From Membranipora membranacea (taxonomy: Eukaryota; Bryozoa; Gymnolaemata; Cheilostomatida; Membraniporidae): a stretch of 64,000 nt of DNA. Made by a program: the position numbers and the translations under genes. Under the pieces are notes generated by a model that was not told the DNA's origin, did not search any database, and saw nothing but the letters and a program-made list of their open reading frames with translations. Each line of letters begins with the position of its first letter. Position 1 is the first letter of the stretch. The stretch is from positions 26,586,025 to 26,650,024 of the forward strand of contig OU612070.1 of assembly GCA_914767715.1 (NCBI GenBank), given 5' to 3'. This document shows, piece by piece, positions 23,354 to 36,557 of the stretch.

Positions 23354-25650
23354 CTCCCTCTCCTAGAAACTATGCCGGCATAGGTTGAAGCACTGTTGTC
23401 CAGGTGAAGTGTCTTGCTTCTGATTGAATGATTGATCGTCACCAGACACCATCGTCATCATATTGCGAGGAGGCCCCATTTTTAAATTCATCGAAAGGTG
23501 AAACTTGACTGTACAAATGGCCAGTTTTTTTACTTACGGTAAACTGGCTAGACAAGAGAGAATTGTTGCTACTTTAATTATTTTTCAATAACATCTTCCA
23601 CTCATCAGTGAGAGTTTTATGCGACTCTGCGCTCTTTTCGCAGATGCCTACCAGAATTGGGACTCAATCCCGGTGGTAGAGGCAGCTTGACTTGGCATTC
23701 CACACAAAATGAAGTACATTGCTCTGTGTCAAAGACACTGTGGTCGTCGAGTCGCATTGGAAGCCATCTTGTCACATTCACTTAAAAGTATAGCCGGAAG
23801 GAACTTGGGAATTTTATCGAGTTGAACTAAATCGACAAAAAACATAGGGATATGTTTGCTTGACCAGGCTTAAGCTAATAAGATAATTGTCATAAATGTG
23901 AAGCAATTGAAATTGGCTATTTTCACCGGAGTTATTTTGCTTTAACCTGCCATCACACAAAGTTTTCCAACTGTGTCAGGCAGCTCAGCAAGAAGGAATT
24001 GGTGACATTTATAATTATCTTTCAAGAATTTCAGATGATATATGTCATATACTGCCAAAATAATTCAGACATGCATAAACACCTTCTTCCTGAGTCGTCC
24101 TCATGCAGACCTCGCAAATCAAAACTGGGCAGCAACAACAGCTCAACCATACCCCATAGCACTGCACTAGCCAGCAGATGTCACTTCATCTAATATGGGA
24201 ATATGGTCTGAAACTGATGCCTAATACTAATTGGGTGATGATGTTTTTTGAATTTTATTAAATAAATTTTATGCTATACTATTATTTTTTTTTGTAAATC
24301 AGATCAAATAATACACATTTTGCAATGAATTTTCAGTTAATAGCATCATGTGTATGCCGTATAAGATAATTGAGTATATGATATAAATAAAGACTCATCA
24401 GTGTGTTGCCAATCTGCAGTGATCAATAAGCAAAAAAATTCACAGACACAAAAACTATGCTGTGCCCAGTGATAATAGAGGGCTTTTCCACAACAAATAT
24501 TAATCTAATAGGATGATTTACAGCAGGGGCCCTTTCTATAAATCAGCCTAGTTTATGATATTCGTTAGCCGGCTAATTGAAACATGGATAAGTGGCAGCT
24601 AATATCTCGCATAACCTCAGCTAAATGCCTGCTAAATAAAATTGAGCAGACATTTAGACGCATACTTATTGAAACCACCCCCTGCATGCCCGGGTTCTCT
24701 CCAAGCAGCAGGTTTTGTGCGTGCAGGGATCTGTCTGTCTGTCTCTGTTCTCTCTGATGGACGTTGCACGCCCTCTTCCTCCGCTGATGATATAACCGCA
24801 GCAGATGGTACCTTATCTTCTGGGCATTTTGTTCCGCTTGCCTCAACTTAAACTCGCTTTCCTCAAACACCAGAGTACTCTCCTAACTTTCATGGAAGGC
24901 TGCATATTAGGCAAGGACAGCTTATCTGCAGTGGTGATTAGTGACTTATCTCACTCTCCTAGAAACTATGACGGCATAGGTTGAAGCACTTTGGTTCACA
25001 ATCAGCTGAGAAGTTGCTGCCGAAGTGTTTTGCCTCTGGTTAAATGATTGATCGTCACCAGACACCATCGTTGTTGTATTGCAAGTAGGCCCCATTTTTG
25101 AATTCATCGAAAGGTGAAACTTGACGGTACAAATGGCCAGTTTTTTTATTTACGGTAAACTAGCTAGACAAGAGAGAATTGTTGCTATTTTAATTATTTT
25201 TCAATGACATCTTTGACCCATCAGTGAGAGTTCTATGCGAACCTGCGCTCTATTCGCAGACGCCTACCAGAATTGGGACTCAATCCCGGTGGTAGAGGCA
25301 GCGGGTTATTTTGCTTTAACTTGCCATCACACAAAGTTTTCCGACTGTTTCAGGCACCTCAGCAAGAGAGAATTCCTGACATTTATAATTATTTTTCGAG
25401 ATATTTCAGATGATATGTGTCATATACTGCCAGAAGAATCCAGACATGCATAAACACCTGCTTCTTGAGTCGTCCTCAGGCAGACCTCGCAGATCAAAAC
25501 TGGGCAGCAACAACAGCTCAACCATACCCCATAGCACTGCACTAGCCAGCAGATGTCTCTTCATCAAATATGGGAATGTGGTCTGAAACTGATGCCTAAT
25601 ACTGATTGGGTGATGATATTTTTTGAATTTTATTAAATAATTTCTACAGA
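23354..25650 (+). repeat. T-unit array in A2
   Basis: Two units as in A1, starting at about 23,354 and 24,952. The conserved minus frame is longest here (24,565-24,870, 101 codons), rich in Arg and Gln near its start. Product not recognised. Confidence 0.65.
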
Positions 25651-28600
25651 AAGACTCGAGTTTAAAATCTTATGTGAAAAATGAGCAAAGAGTGAAGTGA
25701 ACAGAATAACTAAATCCCGACCTTTTCATTTGATTGGAATAATGGCGTTTATACTGTATGAGGGAAGCTGTATTAAAATTATACTGTGATACAAGGCACT
25801 ACTATAAATCACAATTAACATACATGACTTTTACATTGATTTTAAGCCATGAAAGTAAGAGCGAAATATTTACTTGACAAAAGGATCGCTTGGAAACTTC
25901 ACTTGCAGTTTCCCTCCAAGTCTTATTAGACCTCAAATAAACAACCTCTTCTACAACTAGTATAACAGGAACAGACTGGCTGATCTATAGGGCTATAATA
26001 GATGGATAGATAGATAGATAGATAGATAGATGAATTTATAAATACTATAAATAAGAGGTTTTTTACCTACTGTAAGGTATAATAAACAGAGATCAAGTTT
26101 GATTTTTTTGCCTGCGTTTGGAGGCAGGAGGGAGAGCAACTCAAATTACAGGGAATTGAGACAAACTCGATGATTAATATACACTAACTACTTAAAATTA
26201 TTGCACTTATTTTATAAGTTCATTCAATATGAGATTTATAAAATTGCCATGTTTAACCACTAAGTTAGAAAGATATGAGTATAGGAAACCTAATACGAAT
26301 ATAAAACCAAAAACTGATTCATTGTCCCGAGTATGATTGCTCTAAGACAAGTAGAGATGTGCAAATTCCATAGTGATGAGTAGGATTTACTGGAACTGCA
26401 TTCAGTTGGCAGCTGGTTCATGAAAAGACTGGTTAAAAGAAGGGCCGCTAAGCCCTAAAACTCCATCAATCCATATCCTTTCATTATTATCTTATTTAAT
26501 CACTATCTTGCTACCAAGTCATGTTACCAACGCTCCAACACAAACATCATTAAGAGGTCCAACAAATTGCAATGTTGGATACATTAACGCAGGCATGTCT
26601 TATCGCATAATCAAATTCATTGCTTCAAACCTGGAAAATTCCGGTTGTACAATCTGAGTTTGGAGTTATGTCCTTAATGTGTACAGGGGCACAACTTCTA
26701 TAATTTCTAAATAATTACGTAAAACTGCAGAGGCAGTGCGTTTGAGACAGTCAAAGGGGAGAGGAGATGTTTCTTCTAACAAAGATTATGACAGAATTGT
26801 AGAGTGAACTTATCAGATCCTGTACCGTCAGTGCTTTATCGTCCATTGTCATGTTTTGTCTCAAGTCCTAGGACCGGTCTCACACATCTAGTCAGGATTG
26901 TCGTAAGCTATGATAGCTTGTATCTGCTCATTAGGTATAAAACTCAGAATTTCTCTAAGGTCAATGAACTCACACTGCTCCTTGTCTTAAGAGTCACTCT
27001 CAATACAACCAACTATAGTCAATTATCGTGGCTGGTTGGACAGATAATAGTTACGAGGATTCATTTAATGGTCAACAACTATATTAGATTTTCTAATATT
27101 ACTTTCCCGTTGACAGCAAAATCAGATTTCAGGTGATACTTGTCAGCCAGGGAAACTACAAAACTTGCAGAAAGGCAGGATGTTGGTGTTGCATTCCCTT
27201 CACTTCGTCACAGGTCTCAAACACAAAATTAAAAAACGTATTAAATTTGTATCACGGTACCTCACCAAACAGCTTAACTATGAGGTGGTGAGAGTTTTAT
27301 AGCTCCTCCAGAATTATTGCACCTTCAGAACCGCACTGACTTTTGATGACGCTGTCATTATCGTACTTAGCATCTTGTATGGTGAATAACCTGAAACCAA
27401 TGAACTAATGAGGTTTAGTTCATTGCTGAAACATAGATAAAAGTTATGCCTTATTTACTGAGTTTTGCATTACTTTGGTTAGCATGACCTTTTTCGTGAA
27501 TATGGTTACATCAAACCTTTAGCCCATAAGAATATGTGATCTTGTAAGTCTAGAATATCAAATCAAACAATTTGGAACAAACAAGTTGTCTCAAAAGCCA
27601 TTTCAGTGGGCAATAGAGAAACTGTGTTGGACAAATCATTGCGATGCGAAGTATTGTCTTACATCAAGTTTCAGTCTTGCTCCATAAATTCCTCTCTCTT
27701 CAGCTTTTAAGTTTTGTTGGACGAAGCTGCAAGTAGCTGCTAGTAGCTGTCACCTCCATTTTAGACTGAAAACAAAAGATTTACTGATGCAAGGTATATA
27801 ACAGAGCACAGGGGGGAAATATTACCAAATTTTAAAAGGTTACTTGCTCCGATCTCGAATTTCATTACTCTTAACTCTGCCTGCCCAACTTTTTTCATGA
27901 TGATTATCAGTGGATGATAATGGAATATATACTACCATTAAACATAAAAGTGATAAGTTTCTCACCAAAGAACCGTAGTTTCTCAACAGCTGACTTGAAT
28001 TGTCCATCATAATAGAGTCACACGTAATTATTGAGATCATCAACTCAGGTGTTCTTCTGATTAACTCCCTTTGATTTCTCCCATAATCCTAAAACTAAAG
28101 TAGAACAGAAAATCACTTCTCAATAGCATCACAATATTGGGTCTCTCAGTATAATGACTATCTAACTAATGTAATTTTTACTTTGCACAATATTATGATC
28201 AATTCATAAGAGGGACTAACAATCAAATATAACAACAGTGATGAAAAAACCCTTGATGATTGTTAAACTGTCATGATCTTGGATTGTCGTCAAGAAACTT
28301 AAATACAACATTAAGGATTATTTTAAATCATGGTTGGTCTCCATGAGTATGTATTTATCATTCATTGTAACACGATTGGTTGTAAAATATAAGGTGCAAA
28401 CAGAAGAAACAGCAGACTTGTTAACCAACCAATCAGGGGGAGCCTGGTGTCTGCTTTTTCCTGCTTCTTTGGTGACGAGTAATGGATAAGTCCTCTTTCT
28501 TCAGCTCTCAACATATGGACTATTTAGTACCCACCGATGGTTTCATGCTACAAGAAGAATGATTGACAGTGTGGCTAAAGGTTGGAAAATAATACTAGAA

Positions 28601-29899
28601 TTGTTTTAGGAACTGATGGGGACAACATTTGCTCTATTTTATTATTGTCCGCATAATACTGCTGAATATATTCACAAAGGAGTCAACACATTTATACAAA
28701 ACATACAGAAATAGGAGACAAACATGTAAAAATGCTCTTTGAGAAGCGGTTTTATCCTTCCTTCTCAATGTGCATACAAGGCATAACAACTTCACTGAGC
28801 CTACCAGCTCAAAGCTATAATTCCACACAGATGAAACTCATCTTATGTCAAGATTTAAAGGGTGTCTCTTGCATTTGCAATTAAAAATATACCTTTTAAG
28901 TTGCTGGTGACTGACAGTGACACCCATGCCTGACAAAATATCAACCCTATGACTTTCCTAATACACTCTTAAATATGAGATACTTACCTAAGGATGTTTG
29001 TCTTTTGACTGGTGTGTTGGATAGTCCATCATAACATATTCACAAGCAATCAGTTAGCTCAACATCAACGTCTTAGCTTTTCTCCTGATTGACCCACGGG
29101 TATTTTGGTTTTCTCCTCAAACCCTAAAGAAAGACAAGACAGACTTTCACATTAACTTCATAATGTTGGGACTACTGGCACCAGGACCATCTATAACGGC
29201 TGCCTTTTAGATGCGGTATTTGTGATGATTGGGTAAAGATCCATCATTATTCTGCTGACTGATCTTTCTGTTAACAAGCCGCTTAATTCTAGCCCCATTG
29301 ATTCTCATGCTACAAGAAAATAAATTGATAGTGTGCGGTCATGAATCCGAAAATATCATCAGATTTCAGTATTCATCTTTTTATTGGGCACTTTATTCTG
29401 CTGCCCAGTCTCATGAAATTGACAAATCAGCTCATCCAGTTAAAAGAAGGGAATTATGGGATATCACATAGAAAACAGCTCGTTATGCAAAGGCTTGCTT
29501 TTGTCTCTCATGGCCATCACTAACCTACAAGTTTTAGTGTTATGCAGTTTGAAGTGATCTTCCCTCAAGATGGCTTGGCCACTCCCATTGTCCTTTAATT
29601 GTACTATAGACCGGAAAATATTTGTACCATTGCATGTCTATATGTGACCATGTCTGAAAATAGAGAAACACAATGTGAGGTGATATGTTTATGTGGATTG
29701 TTCTCCATCACATCCAAACCGAAGCGAACAAGCTATTTGATAGAGTATCTTCAAGTAGCCTGGGCAGGCTGTCAGGGATGGGTAGATGGGAGGGGGACAC
29801 CCATCCACCTCCGACAGCCTGCCATGGCAAACCCTCAAGATGGTGGTATAACATGGCAATTGACTTCTGAGTACGCGCGATACTATTGATCACTTACTT
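25651..29899. other. Non-coding stretch of A2
   Basis: Counterpart of 2,706-6,839, including the GATA run at 26,001-26,032. It keeps about 90 bp near 28,165-28,255 that A1 has lost. I see no supportable gene. Confidence 0.5.
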
Positions 29900-30150
29900 C
29901 ACTTAGGTTGCAGGATTCCTTATGGAATATTGTGCCAGTATATTCGTCTCATGCTCCCTCCATCTCGACCGATCTTTCGCTCCAGGATTTGTTGTGAAAA
30001 ATCTGCAACTGATCAAGAGCTGTCATCCTCCAGGTCTTCTTGGGTCTCCCACGTCTCGGTTTCCCTTCAGGTGCCCAACCCAAACTAGTGTGTGGGATTG
30101 AGCCCTGCCTTCTCAGAGTGTGAGCCAGATGCTATTGGTATGCTGCAATA
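29900..30150 (-). mobile_element. Non-LTR retrotransposon ORF2 C-terminal fragment (A2)
   Basis: Same fragment and position as 6,840-7,085, with the GKRRR...RPKKTWR-type motif still readable on the minus strand. It entered before block A was duplicated. Confidence 0.7.
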
Positions 30151-32401
30151 AACAACATTGTGACACTAATCAACCTTGGTCAGTCATAGATTTCTCTATC
30201 GCAGGGCCATACTTTAGAAATTTGTAGGGAGGCAAAAACCTGGAGGAGTTTTAAGCATCATTAAGAGGGTTAAGGTATGTAAATAACAAATGGAAATCAC
30301 AGAGCCACCATAGATTATTCAATTATAATGTTGTTAGGCCATTCTATTCAGCTTCCTCTTGAAATACAGGCCTGGTATCTATTTCAATTTAGAAGGAGGC
30401 CGAAATACAACACTATTTATTGTCTGATTTATACTCAAAAAATTCATAAATGAATCGGTGAAAAGTTGAAGCAGAGGGGGTAAGAATGATAGCTAATAAT
30501 CTGTTCTGCCACTCCAGCCTTGTGAGTATGGTTATGGTACATTGATCAGTAGGATATCACCAGAAATACTACCTATTGAACAGAAGAGAATAAACTCACC
30601 CATTTCTGGTCGCGTCTTGCCCGGTCATTAGGATTGGATTTACTTCTCATGTACTGTAGATGGCGAGATGTGAACATCCTTCTATTCACAGTGATTCGGA
30701 TCAGTTATTTGCAATGCAATGCCATGAAGTAGATAGGCGATGCACATTGTCACAACTTTCACTATCTGTATTGTTGTGATTGTGTTGACATGCTGAAATG
30801 ACAGAGGGAAACTGAACCATAGCATGTGTCGTTCTACAAGTAAGTAAGCGCAGGACTTTTCTGAAGGGTATTTCAAATGAAATCCGCCAAATTCACAGTT
30901 GAGTGAGCAAGACCTGCCAAGGATCACCTTCTCACTAGCTCACTCATTTATGGAACAACAGAAAATTCCGCTTGAACTATTTTTTTCCAATTGAAAGACC
31001 AAGGGTCCGAGGATTTTGAGCAAAGTGATAGCTATGATTTGGTTAGAATAACATCGCTCATTCCCTTAGTAACCCCATCCTGTTAGCGAGTTTGCTTTAT
31101 TTGAAATAGGCTAGCTAAAATTTAAAATTTTGCTTTATAATAATTTCCAAAATTAAGTAGCTAGCTAACAATGAAGGTCACCCCCAAAATACCTAAACTA
31201 AATTCAAGCCAACATTCACTCCTCTAGCAAAGACTGGATATCTAATAATTGCTGACTCACCTATTGATGGCGAGTTGACACAGTGTGCACTCCCTCTCTC
31301 ATAATTCTGAACTTTGTACCAGGTTTCCAACTGCTGAAGTTTCAAGGTCCCAGGGTTTCCAGGGTTTCCAGTGTTTCCAGGATCTCATGGATTCCAGGGC
31401 CATTGACTTGAGGATCACATGTAGAGTACATTGTCAACATAAAACCCATATTTGGTTGGGATTATTCAGACATACTGAAATTGAAATAACGTATAGCGTG
31501 GGATAGCCTGTCTTTACAAGCTTTGTTTGGATTTAATAGCGTGTTAAACAGTTTCAAGTGTGGACAACTCTCTTTTCGATAGCTCGCTCGCAAGAGTTGA
31601 AAAGCTTTGCTCGGGTGGGGGAGGGGAAGCTACCTAAAAAACCAATACACAGTGTTTATTCACCTATTTTCTAGGAGGTATCTTTGCATTAAATTGGGCA
31701 TTCAATGTAGTAGACCTTCAAACTCCTCGTCAAAAGATATTATAGCGACATTGCCTTAGTGTTGCTGCTAGGAAAAGAATGATATAATTTGCAAGTAAAC
31801 CAGCCGACGCTGGGATCACAATCGCAATCTTAATCTTAATAGTAATGTTCTCACCAGGTACGGGTTAGCAGCTGAATAGTCTGACCCTTTTTGGCTCCTA
31901 GAGCTTCAGAATAATAGCCACTCTGTTGTCGGTTCAGAGGACTTCTCCTGCTTTAGTTGCAAAATATCTGCAAGTAATGATGAATATGAATATTATGTAG
32001 ATGGTGTGGTAGTGTTTAAATTCAAGTAAAGACATAGACTTGCTTCTAAACTTCACAATAATTATAGCCAGAGATAACGAAACCAACGGTAATTTTCCAA
32101 TGTAAGTATTGTTCTCATCCGACAAATATGCAAAGGTAGACACAGGAAACGCCTGCAGAAGCAGACTCACCATATCGCAGCATTCTCCTGTATATAATTA
32201 GTTATGCTGTTTAATTCAGGGAGCCAAACCCAGTATCAATATCACATGCCAGCGGACTAACACATTATTCCCTTACCATTTTATGGCATCACTGGTCAAA
32301 AAATGTTATGGCACATTGTGTATCTCTCTGCTATCATTCCAATGACATCATTCATTATTGTAGAGTTATACTCCCCTTTATTTTGCTAGCCACAAGATTG
32401 C
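30151..32401. other. No firm gene; A2 counterpart of 7,086-9,267
   Basis: A minus frame at 31,934-32,173 (79 codons, with a hydrophobic run near LSLAIIIVKF) is also open in A3 (36,890-37,129, plus). In A1 it is broken by a start-codon change and a stop. It may be a membrane-segment exon or chance. The GGTTTCCAG minisatellite is at 31,319-31,400. Confidence 0.4.
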
Positions 32402-32505
32402 CTAATCTACAGTGTGCCTCTGTACTGAGTCGAAGCCTGAGTGAGCATCGGGGATCAGCTCATGTGATATGCAGTACTTCTCATACCGGTTTAGCACATC
32501 CATAG
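32402..32505 (-). pseudogene. Candidate terminal exon (A2 copy)
   Basis: Same 33-codon frame after TCCACAG as at 9,268-9,371, with three residues different. The upstream pieces of the putative gene are missing in A2, so any product from this copy is unlikely. Confidence 0.33.
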
Positions 32506-32727
32506 CTGTGGAGAATGAAGAGCACAGGATCTCATTGACAATATTCTCTGTAAATTTATGCTATTGTAAGCAGGGAGTGGCAAGTTACAAGTCACCAGGT
32601 ATCACATGAGCAGGATGATTGATCGGTTGCTGTACTAAGCATAGAATATTCCCACCTTCAATATGAAAGCGCAACTTCCACAAAACACAGTCGCATTTAA
32701 AAGTCTATCTCTTCATAATTGGTGACG

Positions 32728-33326
32728 CATAAGCAGTTGAGGACAGGGGTAAATTTAACATATCATTCATGAACACAAGAAATAAAAAATAATATATGTT
32801 AATTGGTTTTTTTTCTGAAGCAATTTGATTATAAAATACATATTGTTGCCGGTCATCAAGAAATGATTTTATCAACTTCAATGAGGGACCAATTATTTTA
32901 TAGGAAGCGAATTTATTAAACAAGATATCATGGTTAACACAGTCAAAAGCTTTACAAAAGTCCAAGAACATTCCTATAACACACCTATTTTTTTGCTTTT
33001 GGTGGAGCACATCTGACACCACTTTATGTACAGCATCAGAGCAAGAGTAATTACTTCTGAATCCTGATTGAAGAGGGTGAATAGCTTTTATCTCAGTCAG
33101 GAAAGTCATCAAACATTTATTTATATGTTTTTCAAAAATCTTTGACAATATAGGCAGAATCAATATAGGTCTGTAATTCGATGGATCACTCGGGTCTCCG
33201 CCCTTAAAAACAGGGGTTACTCTAGCTGTCTTCCAACATTTGGGGAAATCACCCTCAATAAGAATCTGATTGAAGATGTCGGTCAATATATTGACGACAA
33301 AAGGGAGCGTCTTTTTAAGTCCTCGC
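32728..33326 (-). mobile_element. Truncated LINE reverse transcriptase (Jockey/CR1-like)
   Basis: The minus frame (open 32,705-33,286, with in-frame sequence up to about 33,323) shows reverse transcriptase motifs in order: NYRPI...LPILSKIFEKH, QSGFRSNYSC, and FLDFCKAFDCVNHDIL. The last contains the first catalytic Asp region. LDDRQQYV and LVFMNDM follow. The expected GVPQGS motif is scrambled and the sequence ends exactly where the catalytic YADD begins (AYA then unrelated). Endonuclease and C-terminal regions are absent. Catalytically dead. It replaces about 1.4 kb present in A1, so insertion came with a deletion or later rearrangement. Confidence 0.9.
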
Positions 33327-33533
33327 TGACATCATAATATCGGCATAACATATCATAACATGAACAAATCTGAACAAAGTAGATGGAAACAGTGTTTACA
33401 TGTAACTCACTCTAATTGTTGTTTTGGATGTCGGGCTCCTATCATCTCGATAACAGGTTACCTTTAATTCAAGTAATGAACAAGTTAAAATAAGCTTATA
33501 GAGGAATCCATTGTTTGCGTGTAGTGTTGTCAA

Positions 33534-33668
33534 AGATAAATGTAATGTGATGTATATATACATATATATAAATGTAATGTGATGTACATATACATATATA
33601 TAAATGTAATGTGATGTATTTATATATATTATGTATATGTATTATGTACATCACATTACATTTATCTT
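33534..33668. repeat. Centre of the 42-kb palindrome (AT-rich hairpin)
   Basis: TAAATGTAATGTGATGTA occurs three times in direct order on the left, separated by TA-rich spacers, and its reverse complement closes the right side. The left arm (A2) ends and the right arm (A3) begins here. The spacer between the arms is thus itself a hairpin of about 130 bases. Confidence 0.88.
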
Positions 33669-34510
33669 TACAAGAAGTTGTGTTCAAAATTTATGATCGG
33701 AATCTTCCCTTTTCAATTCCTCATCGCCTAATTTACCTTGAAATATCGCATGTGAGAATTAAATTTGAATTGCTTTTCCCTTTTTTTATAAAAAAATTTC
33801 CAAAATCATTTGACATATATAATTGCAATTGAATCATTTTCGATCCCCAAATGAGCGTTTGTGTGTTAAATATCATTTATCAAATAAATAAATAAGTACC
33901 ATTATAAAACATGATTTAAATAAATAAATTTGAATAAATCTATTTCATGTATTTATAAGACCTAGGTAATGTAGTAGAACTTGCTAAGGGGGAGCCTGGT
34001 TTCTCACTCTGCCGAGGTGTTATCTTGTGGGACTGAGGCCAGATCTTGTGAGAAGTCCAATATGAAATCTGGCGAGTGAAATCTGCCGTTCATCCTATAA
34101 CTAGAGTACACACTGATTCCTGAATTTTCCCCACATGCTTAGTGAGAAGGCTACTCCGATTGTACAAATGCTCAAATGATCTGAAACTTGCTATTTTTTT
34201 GTCCACATAGAAAAGTAGCACACACTCAATTGAATCGGAGTTATGATCCGCTGAGTTACACATAGGGCAACACTCAAGCTTCAGCCACAGAGCCAGAATC
34301 ATTCACTTGATTAGAATATTTTCCAAAAATAAACTGCTTAGTTTATACTTTGGGTAGAGGGAGCTAACACGGATATATCTGTCTGGTACTGAGGCTAAGA
34401 TAAATGATTTAATAAGCAAAATAAATATAATTTTTAATCAAATTTTTGGACAGTTGACATCTAGATATATCAACTTTCTCAAACAAAAGATGCACTTACT
34501 GTCATCATAG

Positions 34511-34716
34511 GTGTTCTTTTCCGTAACAGCCAAAGACTTTGAGAATGGCGTAGAGTGTCAATCATCACAAAATTCATTATGTAGTTGGAGGATAAGCTTT
34601 AGACTAAACGAAAAAGAACAAACAGTCAGTATTTGGATTTCATTTGCGGGACGTGTGGGCACTGCCCTTAGGTTTGGGTGTTTGTTGAAACTAAGACCAA
34701 AGGTTCACATCTTCAG
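34511..34716 (+). pseudogene. CUB-like exon, intact frame in A3
   Basis: Acceptor TCATCATAG and donor TTCAG|GTATT border 206 bases open throughout: 68 codons with C at about residues 16 and 24, then SWRISF, EQTVSIWISFAG and a third C. The C-x-W-x-I pattern followed about 20 residues later by a Phe-rich strand resembles the first half of a CUB domain, as in the exon at 60,649-60,845. In A1 the same exon is split by the hAT element. No partner exons can be joined with confidence, so I list it as a gene relic. Confidence 0.42.
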
Positions 34717-35030
34717 GTATTTTGTTGCAATAATAAATATGAGATAACTAGGTGTGTCCTGCAATGTTTCAGTGTCAAATATTGCAACCTTAAACCAGCA
34801 TACTTTTAATACTTGACATCGGTAGTTCTGAGTGTGTCAGAAAAGCACTGATAATGTTGTATTCAAATCAGACATTAATTTTTTGCCTCTCCTTTCTTGG
34901 ATGATAACTCCCGTCAGCGCAAGATTAATGCAAAGCACAGCATCTCAGTTGACGATAGCTTCGACTTGAAAGACAAGAAACCTGTCTTAAGTGTCACACT
35001 GTAAATGCTTGCGATAAAAGGGCTGGCAGA

Positions 35031-35087
35031 ATGAGGTTCATTGTTTTGCCTTTTCTAATATATATTGTATTTATATCAGTATGCAAG
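35031..35087 (+). CDS. Signal-peptide first exon (A3)
   Basis: ATG is followed by 18 codons, MRFIVLPFLIYIVFISVCK, a textbook secretory signal core, ending at the donor AAG|GTAGGT in phase 0. The A1 copy has lost the ATG. Exon-like pieces downstream on the same strand (35,842-36,180 and 36,558-36,661) could belong to this gene, but stops at about 35,850 and 35,900 break it. The protein would be secreted or membrane-bound; its identity is unknown. Confidence 0.5.
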
Positions 35088-35841
35088 GTAGGTTAGTGCA
35101 CTGATGTATAGATCAATTCTCAGGATGGCTTGTGTTATTAAAAATTAGAAACGTTGTAATCTCATCCTCTCAAATACTTCTTGATAACGTACTTCTGTAC
35201 CAACCTCAAATGTTATTTCTCACAGACACGTACCTTATCACAACCATGCAGCTCATAAGAATCTCATAATAAATATTACTTATTTTAATATTTTTGTCTT
35301 TATGGCCTATACTGTCCGAAAGCATAGTCAACTGTAAAGAGTCGCTTGGAGCCTTGTGTTGAGCTCCTGGCACTTTGCATATTCTATGTATGACCTCTCA
35401 CATCAAATATAGGCTATTGTTGTTTTATCAGTTAGTTCCATGGTCCTAAGGATCATTGTCATCACTACACAAAAACAATGGCTTCCTCTATAAGCTTATT
35501 TTAACTTGCTCGTAACTTCAATTACAGGTCACCTGTTATTGAGATGACAGGAGCCTGACATCCGAAACAACAATGAAAGTGAGTCACATGAAAACACCAT
35601 TTTTAACTACTTTGTCCAGTTTTGTTCATTTAATGCCATGATATGACAATATCATGATGTTGATAATGCAGTTAAGTGTCAAAGAAAAAAGTCTTTGTTT
35701 TCATGGTCGACTGTGGTTTTTGATATTCAATACTCAGATAGCCAGTTTTTTCCAATCGGTCTAATGGCAGTAACCTATCTACATTAGTAGCCCTGGCAGC
35801 GCAGTGTACACAACACAGTTTTATTTATTTCCATATATAGG

Positions 35842-36180
35842 ACGCCATTAGATGCACAAATCCTGGGCCTTCACCAACAAACCAACCTCTGGTTGCTAAG
35901 AAACGTACACCGACACAAACCCATATATTTGTCTTCAAATCACTGATGAACCCACAGCGACCACGAAGATTGAAACGAAGTATCTCTATGTGGAGCCAAA
36001 GATGTAACATTCAGAAGTAAATTTTTTGCAACCCGTTCTATCCACAACGATATGCATGGCATCCCTTTGGCCTGGATGTACAATAACTCATGGTCCTACT
36101 TACAAAGTTCCACGGCGTGCACAGTATGACCTTCCGGCAATACCAACAGGCTATCAGTGTGATATACCGATGATGTAAGA
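35842..36180 (+). pseudogene. Broken coding stretch (A3 counterpart of 10,408-10,902)
   Basis: Read from the acceptor-like CATATATAG, one frame carries DEPTATTKIETKYLYVEP and then, after a TAA, continues in the same frame through GPTYKVPRRAQYD and GYQCDIPMM to a stop. Two further stops lie in the first part. A1 keeps the first part open and extends further at the end, but has its own TGA in the middle. This pattern is expected of independently decaying copies of a once-coding region. Confidence 0.45.
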
Positions 36181-36557
36181 CGTAACGTTACATGCTGCTT
36201 GTTAGCTTGTGTGGTGAAAAGTAATATTATTGTATTTACAGTTAATTATTGCATTTTCCAACCACCATTTATAGTAGTGGCTTATGATTTAATTTTATAA
36301 ATGTAGAAGCCAAACATCATACATTTACATCACCAATTATGAAGAGATAGACTTTTAAATGCGACTGTGTTTTGTGGAAGTTGCGCTTTCATATTGAAGG
36401 TGGGAATATTCTATGCTTAGTACAGCAACCGATCAATCATCCTGCTCATGTGATACCTGGTGACTTGTAACTTGCCACTCCCTGCTTACAATAGCATGCG
36501 TTGCTAAATTTACAGAGAATATTGTCAATGAGATCCTGTGCTCTTCATTCTCCACAG

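Larger units (their letters stand above)
22931..33532 (+). repeat. Segmental duplication block A, copy A2 (left arm of the palindrome)
   Basis: It matches A1 from position 1 to 11,258 except for the A1 interval of about 9,640-11,050, which is replaced here by a LINE fragment. It then jumps from the equivalent of A1 11,258 to 13,757, so 2.5 kb that A1 and A3 both carry is deleted at the palindrome centre. Confidence 0.92.

Noticed and set aside
33496-33687. 63-codon minus frame across the palindrome centre
   Set aside because: Made of translated TA-rich and TGTAATGTGATG repeats. Low-complexity artefact.
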